Of a stretch of 64,000 nt of DNA, positions 59,731-64,000 are shown one piece after another (within the stretch, counting starts at the first letter, position 1; every line of letters starts with the position of its first letter). The position numbers and the translations under genes are program-made. This stretch comes from Selenomonas dianae (GTDB lineage: Bacteria > Bacillota > Negativicutes > Selenomonadales > Selenomonadaceae), in NCBI RefSeq assembly GCF_030644225.1, contig NZ_CP128650.1, forward strand, positions 1,974,001 through 2,038,000. The letters are read 5' to 3'. The notes below the pieces were generated by a model, which saw only the letters and a list, made by a program, of their open reading frames with translations, had not been told where the DNA came from and did no database searches.

Positions 59731-60136
59731 AGACGCCGCTCCCTTCCATGCCCTGCGCCCCTTTTTCCTCGCGTGCCTTCTTCATCGCCTGCGCCCACGC
59801 ATCGCGGAGCTCGGTCATGATGTCAGTCGCCTCCCGGATGATCTCGGGGCTGCTCTTCATGTTGCCCTCGACCAGCCGATCGTACGCATAGTTGTAGAGC
59901 GGCATGAGTTGATGTGAGATCTCGTAGTCCATGTTGAGGGTGATGCGGAACTCGGAGATGATGTTCTGCGCCTTTTGAAGCGAGATGTTCGATGCCTCGT
60001 AGTTCTTCTCCGCGAGGTATTCGACCCCCTCCTTGATGAACTTGAGGCAGCCGTTGTAGAGCATGAGGGTCAGCGCCTCCGGGGTCGCCGTCATGATCTG
60101 CTGCCTCTTATACGCCTCCGCAGCACTGTTTACCAT
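59720..60136 (-). CDS. fliS: Flagellar export chaperone FliS
   Basis: A 138-residue helical protein with the FliS signature AAEAYKRQQIMTATPEALTLMLYNGCLKFI and the later ISEFRITLNMDYEISHQLMPLYNYAYDRLVEGN. It binds the C-terminal helices of flagellin in the cytoplasm and stops early polymerisation. It lies 19 bases after fliD. A C-terminal extension rich in Glu/Gly follows the core. Confidence 0.96.
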   Translation of the reverse strand: MVNSAAEAYKRQQIMTATPEALTLMLYNGCLKFIKEGVEYLAEKNYEASNISLQKAQNIISEFRITLNMDYEISHQLMPLYNYAYDRLVEGNMKSSPEIIREATDIMTELRDAWAQAMKKAREEKGAQGMEGSGVYAG

Positions 60137-60154
60137 AGGGGATTCCTCCCTGTA

Positions 60155-61789
60155 TCACTGTCCGCTGAAGAAGCTGAACTGCGTCGATAGACGCGCGATC
60201 GCTTCCTCCATCGCATTGTATTTCTTGTAGAGTTTGCTCTCGAACGACGACATGATCTTCTTGAAGTCGCTCATCTGCTTCTCATAGTTCTGGATGAGCT
60301 TGCCGAGTTCGCTGCGGTCGGTCTTGTCCGAGGCGACGCCGGAGTGCCGCTCCAGTTCCTTGAGCCGTCCGCCGAGCTTGTTGAACAGGCGCGAGGCGAT
60401 GCCGCTTTTGCCGTAGTCGTCGTTCTCATCGCTGTGAGAGATAAGACGGTTGACGGCATCGGGTTCCGCTGCGATCGCGTTCTTCAGCTTCGTCTCGTCG
60501 ATCTGCAGATGTCCCGACTGATCCCTGACCGTGATGCCGATGGACGAGAGCGTGCTGTAGCGTCCCGGCACGGACTCCACGCGGTTGATTGCCACATCGC
60601 GCAGGTCGCCGACGATGGAGCGCAGGAAGGAGTCGCGGTAGAGCAGCCCCTGCTTTGCCTTCGCGTTCCACTTCTCGACCTGCTCCTTCGTCATGCCGTC
60701 TTCCTGCGATTTCGTCAGTGGGCCGTAGTCCTTGTGCCCCTTGTCGCCGTACTGCTTGTTGAGATCGTCGAGGAGCGCGTTGTACTCCTCGACGAACTTC
60801 TTGACGTTCTCGACGAGTTTGTCCTGATCCTGCGCGACGTTGATCTGAGCCGTGCCCGTCGTCGCCTTCTTAAATGTATAGGCGACACCGTTCACCTTCA
60901 GCTTGTTCTCCTGCAGGTTGCTGTAGGTACGGCCGTCGATCTTGACCGTGGCGTTCGTCCCCGCCGCCGTGAGCGAGGAGGTTGTGCCGGAGGTCGTCAT
61001 GGTCGCAGCGGGACCGATGCTGCCGCCCGCGACCCGTCCGAGCTTCAGATTGTTCAGCAGATCCGCCGTGCGTGCCGCCGACGGATCCGTGGTCTTGACG
61101 GACAGATCGATCTTGTTCGAGTCGCCCGTCTTGCTGTTGACGAGGGAGAATCCGTCCGAGACGGAGTCATAGTTCGCACGGATGTCGAGCGATGTTTTCT
61201 TGCCGTCCGATCCGGTAAAGCGCGCGTTGTTGATGCGGTTCGCCAGATCGTTGAGCGTGAGGTTCTTCGTAAAGACCTCCTCCGCCGTAAAGGAAACCTC
61301 GGCGCTGCCCGTGCCGTTCGAGATCTTGAACTTGAGCGCCGTATCCCCGGGGGACATACCTGGGGGCATCGTGCCGCCGAACGCCACGTCCTTGAGCATG
61401 ACGCTCGTCTGTGCGCCTGTATTATTGCGTGCGATCTTCTGTCCCGCCGCCGTCATCAGATAGGCGTTCGATGCCGCCTGCGTGACCTCGACGTTGTGGG
61501 TCATCACGCCCGCCGTCGCATCCGCCGCCGCCGTGACCGCGTCGGCATTCGTGCTCGTTGTCGTCATCGGATTCGTCGTCGAGCTCAGACGGTAGTCCGA
61601 CATCCGGCTCTTGAACGTGTTGACCTTGTCATAGACGTTCGCATATGCTTCTTTGCGCCACTCCGTCTCGACTTCCTTCTTATAAATGCGATCGTATTTT
61701 TTCTGCTGCGAGATCATTCCGACCTTGACCAGCGACTCGACGTCGAGCCCCGAGCCGGAAAGCCCGTAGATTCCTTTTGCTCCTGACAT
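60155..61789 (-). CDS. fliD: Filament cap protein FliD (hook-associated protein 2)
   Basis: A 544-residue protein. The N-terminal FliD domain is GIYGLSGSGLDVESLVKVGMISQQKKYDRIYKKEVETEWRKEAYANVYDKV. The C-terminal domain includes SSIGITVRDQSGHLQIDETKLKNAI and the final coiled helix YEKQMSDFKKIMSSFESKLYKKYNAMEEAIARLSTQ. It caps the filament and folds incoming flagellin. It lies between flaG and fliS as in Bacillus. Confidence 0.96.
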   Translation of the reverse strand: MSGAKGIYGLSGSGLDVESLVKVGMISQQKKYDRIYKKEVETEWRKEAYANVYDKVNTFKSRMSDYRLSSTTNPMTTTSTNADAVTAAADATAGVMTHNVEVTQAASNAYLMTAAGQKIARNNTGAQTSVMLKDVAFGGTMPPGMSPGDTALKFKISNGTGSAEVSFTAEEVFTKNLTLNDLANRINNARFTGSDGKKTSLDIRANYDSVSDGFSLVNSKTGDSNKIDLSVKTTDPSAARTADLLNNLKLGRVAGGSIGPAATMTTSGTTSSLTAAGTNATVKIDGRTYSNLQENKLKVNGVAYTFKKATTGTAQINVAQDQDKLVENVKKFVEEYNALLDDLNKQYGDKGHKDYGPLTKSQEDGMTKEQVEKWNAKAKQGLLYRDSFLRSIVGDLRDVAINRVESVPGRYSTLSSIGITVRDQSGHLQIDETKLKNAIAAEPDAVNRLISHSDENDDYGKSGIASRLFNKLGGRLKELERHSGVASDKTDRSELGKLIQNYEKQMSDFKKIMSSFESKLYKKYNAMEEAIARLSTQFSFFSGQ

Positions 61790-61807
61790 AGTTCCTCCTC
61801 AATTCCC

Positions 61808-62236
61808 TTACGCCGTCTTGTCCAGGAAAGCACCGATCCAATCGTGTACCTTGATCATGTGCTCCACCATCGACTCGGGCGGAATCTCGCGCAGCACCTC
61901 GCCTGTTTTCTTGTCGAGCATCCGCACGGACATCACGTTGACCTCTTTGTGGTACTGGAACTGGAGATCCACGTTGATGCTGCGCATGATTTCGTTGAGC
62001 TGATCCGTGATGAATGCGGTCTGCTCCTCGGAGAGCGGCTCGTGCTGCAAGTGTTCGCTCTCGGCGTTCTCATCCGCCGTCTGCGGGCCGGCTGCCGCAG
62101 GGACGTTCCCGTTCTTCGCAGCACCGATCTCCTGCTGTGCCGTCTCCGGCGTGCGCTGCTCGGGCGCATCCGCGCCCTTTCTCCCGCCGACGGCGACCGC
62201 CGCCGACATGACATCCTGAACATTTTTTACGGTCAT
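61808..62236 (-). CDS. flaG: FlaG family flagellar protein
   Basis: A 142-residue protein with a disordered first half and the FlaG domain at the end (LNEIMRSINVDLQFQYHKEVNVMSVRMLDKKTGEVLREIPPESMVEHMIKVHDWIGAFLDKTA). FlaG influences filament length in other bacteria. ATG at 62236 follows GGAGGGG by 6 bases. A 134-base gap, with no clear terminator, separates it from csrA. Confidence 0.92.
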   Translation of the reverse strand: MTVKNVQDVMSAAVAVGGRKGADAPEQRTPETAQQEIGAAKNGNVPAAAGPQTADENAESEHLQHEPLSEEQTAFITDQLNEIMRSINVDLQFQYHKEVNVMSVRMLDKKTGEVLREIPPESMVEHMIKVHDWIGAFLDKTA

Positions 62237-62370
62237 AAGGCACCCCTCCGTGTGTCCTCGGATGCACGCGTGTGCATCCTCTCCGTTCTTCCTTGACGGT
62301 TTCCAATGTTGGGGAAACACTGATACATTTACCCGTGCCGTTGCGGCATATCTTTCTATCAGCGATTCCT

Positions 62371-62592
62371 TTATTTTCCGGGCAATGCGCTGAGGTCGAA
62401 ATGCGCGGGGGCTGCCGCCGCCCGCCGGTTCTCCTCCTGGATCGCCCGATAGATCTCACCGCGGTAGATCTTGACGCTGCGCGGCGCATCAATGGCAATG
62501 CGCACGTTGTCGCCCTGCACCTCCACGATGTTGACGACAATGTTGTCGCCGATCATGATCTGCTGTCTTGGTTTGCGTGTCAGTACGAGCAT
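62371..62592 (-). CDS. csrA: Carbon storage regulator CsrA
   Basis: A 73-residue RNA-binding dimer: MLVLTRKPRQQIMIGDNIVVNIVEVQGDNVRIAIDAPRSVKIYRGEIYRAIQEEN. The conserved RNA-contact residues L4, R6 and the GEIY-region arginine are present. It represses flagellin translation by covering the ribosome site and is in turn bound by FliW. The start overlaps the fliW stop (TAATG). The C-terminal tail (RRAAAAPAHFDLSALPGK) is longer than in E. coli CsrA. Confidence 0.97.
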   Translation of the reverse strand: MLVLTRKPRQQIMIGDNIVVNIVEVQGDNVRIAIDAPRSVKIYRGEIYRAIQEENRRAAAAPAHFDLSALPGK

Positions 62593-63038
62593 TACCTGTC
62601 CTCCTTCGCATGGGGGAACAGGCGGTGCTTCGTCGTATACGGGCTGCGGTCGAGCACGATCTGCTTGGCACGGCGCGTCGCCGCATTGACGACGATCGGC
62701 GCCATGAGATTCGCCGTGAGATCCCGGATCTCCGTGCCTGCAAGCGTGAGGATCGCGTAGATCACCACCTCCTCGGGGGAGGTGAGCCCCAGTTCCTTTT
62801 CCACGTCGTCGTCGATGGTGACTTCATAGTCCGGGAAGAACACGAGCGGCATCGCCATGAGAAAGGCAAGGTCGGGCGTTTTGACCGACTGCAGAAAGAC
62901 GTACGGACTGTCCTCCTCGTACGGAATGAGGATGAACTCACGCTCCTCCTCAAAGGCGGGAATCCCCGCGGCAAAGTGGATGATGGACTCCTCCGCCGCC
63001 TCGATTTCACCGAAGCGGCTCGTCATAATCTTCTTCAT
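62592..63038 (-). CDS. fliW: Flagellar assembly factor FliW
   Basis: A 148-residue protein with the FliW pattern GIPAFEEEREFILIPYEEDSPYVFLQSVKTPDLAFLMAMPLVFFPDYEVTIDDDVEKELGL and TANLMAPIVVNAATRRAKQIVL. FliW binds flagellin; when flagellin is exported it binds CsrA instead and relieves repression. ATG at 63038 is 6 bases after GGAG. Coupled to csrA by overlap. Confidence 0.96.
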   Translation of the reverse strand: MKKIMTSRFGEIEAAEESIIHFAAGIPAFEEEREFILIPYEEDSPYVFLQSVKTPDLAFLMAMPLVFFPDYEVTIDDDVEKELGLTSPEEVVIYAILTLAGTEIRDLTANLMAPIVVNAATRRAKQIVLDRSPYTTKHRLFPHAKEDR

Positions 63039-63050
63039 CAATGACTCCTG

Positions 63051-63635
63051 TTACGCATATATGTCATATTTCCCCTCGCTGACCCAGCTGTGGATGTCGC
63101 CCTTCTGCGCGAGATAGGTCTCGACGCTGCCGCGGTTGTAGCGGATGTTCGCCATCCCCTTTGTATCCCAATGCGGCGTGGTCTTGGCGGGAGTCGGCGT
63201 GCCGTGCATCTGCCCCGTGTCGACCGTGATGATCGGATCGGGGATCGCCGCCGCGACCAGTGTCCGCTGACGCGTGACGCGGTTCTCCATATCGCGCTTT
63301 GCAAACTCAATGCCGACCTGCCGTCCTGCCTTCGGGCCGTCCTCGGCGAGCGCCCACGCCATCTGCGTGTGCTTCGACGTGCCCTTGCCGACCTCGGCAT
63401 AGCCGCGCTCCATGTTCTCGCGGGCAAAGTCCGTGTTGTTCGTCGCGCCGTAGCTGTGCCGGCTCGGATAGCTGTCGATCGAGATCCGCGCCTGCGTAAA
63501 GCCCCGATTTGAACGCGCCTGCTGTGTTTCCTGCGTGTAGCGCGGCTGGATGATGCCCGTATCCACGGTGTTGTGCTGAATCCGCAGCCCGATCGTGGGC
63601 AGGGTGTGGCGTGTGTTAAGATAGAGCATTGCCAT
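63051..63635 (-). CDS. YviE-like (DUF6470) flagellar-locus protein
   Basis: A 194-residue protein (ATG at 63635; AAAGGA 8 bases before) with LNTRHTLPTIGLRIQHNTVDTGIIQPRYTQE at the N-terminus, DIHSWVSEGKYDIYA at the C-terminus, and the central WALAEDGPKAGRQVGIEFAKRDM. The position between flgL and fliW matches yviE of Bacillus, and the N-terminal pattern agrees with that family. Function is unknown, perhaps hook-filament junction assembly. Confidence 0.8.
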   Translation of the reverse strand: MAMLYLNTRHTLPTIGLRIQHNTVDTGIIQPRYTQETQQARSNRGFTQARISIDSYPSRHSYGATNNTDFARENMERGYAEVGKGTSKHTQMAWALAEDGPKAGRQVGIEFAKRDMENRVTRQRTLVAAAIPDPIITVDTGQMHGTPTPAKTTPHWDTKGMANIRYNRGSVETYLAQKGDIHSWVSEGKYDIYA

Positions 63636-63661
63636 GCGGAGCATCCTTTCCTATCGGGGGA

Positions 63662-64000
63662 TCAGTGCAGATAGTCCACGAGCGAGAGCGGCAGGATGCG
63701 CGAGCCCATCGCGAGCGACATACTCATGATGGTCTGCTGCTGCATCATCTTCATCGCGAGCTCCGCGACATCCGTGCTGGAGACGTCCGTAATATCACGC
63801 GTGATGTTCTCCTTGTAGTTCGTGAGCACTTCCTTCATGTCGGTGTAGAGGTGCGAGCGTGCGCCCGTTTCCGTGTGCGCCTGCAGTGTCACCTGGTTCG
63901 CGACATCGGCGAGGGTCACGCCGTCGGAGCTCAGCCAGTGGGAATCGCACGCCTTTGTCTTGGCGTGGACGGTGAGCATATTGTTGAGCATCGCCGTCCC
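63662..64000 (-). CDS. flgL: Flagellar hook-associated protein FlgL, C-terminal part
   Basis: The frame is open to the right edge, so only the last 112 residues are seen. It ends SSTDVAELAMKMMQQQTIMSMSLAMGSRILPLSLVDYLH, the flagellin-like C-terminal D0 helix of HAP3. FlgL joins hook and filament. The gene order flgL-yviE-fliW-csrA matches Bacillus. A partner flgK is expected just outside the window. Confidence 0.9.
   Translation of the reverse strand, partial: GTAMLNNMLTVHAKTKACDSHWLSSDGVTLADVANQVTLQAHTETGARSHLYTDMKEVLTNYKENITRDITDVSSTDVAELAMKMMQQQTIMSMSLAMGSRILPLSLVDYLH

Noticed and set aside
1-64000. CRISPR arrays, insertion sequences, prophage or integrative elements
   Set aside because: No regularly spaced repeats, transposase, integrase or phage structural genes were seen on either strand. 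The only repeats are the palindromic element and the toxin-antitoxin direct repeat.

Overview
The window looks like the chromosome of a motile, anaerobic, outer-membrane-bearing Firmicute of the Negativicutes, most likely a Selenomonas-type member of the Selenomonadaceae. The pointers are a GC-rich genome with Bacillus-like flagellar synteny (mbl next to flhO/flhP-type rod genes; flgL-yviE-fliW-csrA-flaG-fliD-fliS-flagellin), combined with outer-membrane features absent from monoderm Firmicutes: FlgH and FlgI rings and a TonB-dependent receptor. Fermentative enzymes (PflB/PflA, anaerobic NrdG) fit an obligate anaerobe. No rRNA, tRNA, CRISPR array, transposase or prophage was found.

Layout. 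1-3.7 kb: quinone and export genes on the minus strand (partial UbiD, TatC, two TatA, polyprenyl diphosphate synthase). 3.7-5.3 kb: secreted phosphodiester-glycosidase-like protein. 5.3-11.5 kb: minus-strand flagellar rod/ring genes (flgJ-flgI-flgH-flgA-flgG-flgF) behind mbl and an unknown gene. 11.7-15.7 kb: plus-strand GNAT, cdd, CheY-like and CheX-like proteins, MscS, then a DnaA-box/NrdR-box region driving a stand-alone NrdD-type glycyl-radical domain and NrdG. 15.7-19.7 kb: transporters, GNAT, metallo-hydrolase, holA. 19.7-20.0 kb: a compact type I toxin-antitoxin locus. 20-24.4 kb: pflA, pflB, MFS. 24.5-27.4 kb: flavodoxin, YgbA-like, asparaginase, a PBECR-like small protein, then a structured leader with intrinsic terminator in front of a TrmO-like gene. 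27.6-32.7 kb: a 1672-residue receptor made of two outer-membrane barrels. 33-45.7 kb: housekeeping and regulatory genes (thioredoxin reductase-like with two glutaredoxins, LysA, CBS-ACT, ApbE, GtrA, DeoR, radical SAM, P-type ATPase, PepSY, HPF, cold-shock protein). 45.8-57.7 kb: a flagellin-linked glycosylation island of very large multi-domain glycosyltransferases. 57.8-64 kb: flagellin, filament cap, chaperones, CsrA/FliW, YviE and the 3' part of flgL.

How it fits together. The two flagellar blocks supply the distal rod and L/P rings (left) and filament, cap and post-transcriptional control (right). The glycosyltransferases between 45.8 and 57.7 kb are best read as flagellin-modifying enzymes. 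Two promoters of unrelated genes (pflB and the double-barrel receptor) carry the same 13-bp inverted repeat in the same spacer position, suggesting one regulator for anaerobic metabolism and outer-membrane uptake.

The strongest candidates for undescribed biology are: the type I toxin-antitoxin locus at 19.7-20.0 kb; the covarying structured repeat at about 1.0 and 40.5 kb, with a possible relic at 37.8 kb; the stand-alone glycyl-radical domain under apparent NrdR/DnaA control; the fused two-barrel receptor; and the unassigned structured leader at 26.8 kb. All identifications come from reading sequence and motifs; no database search was run.
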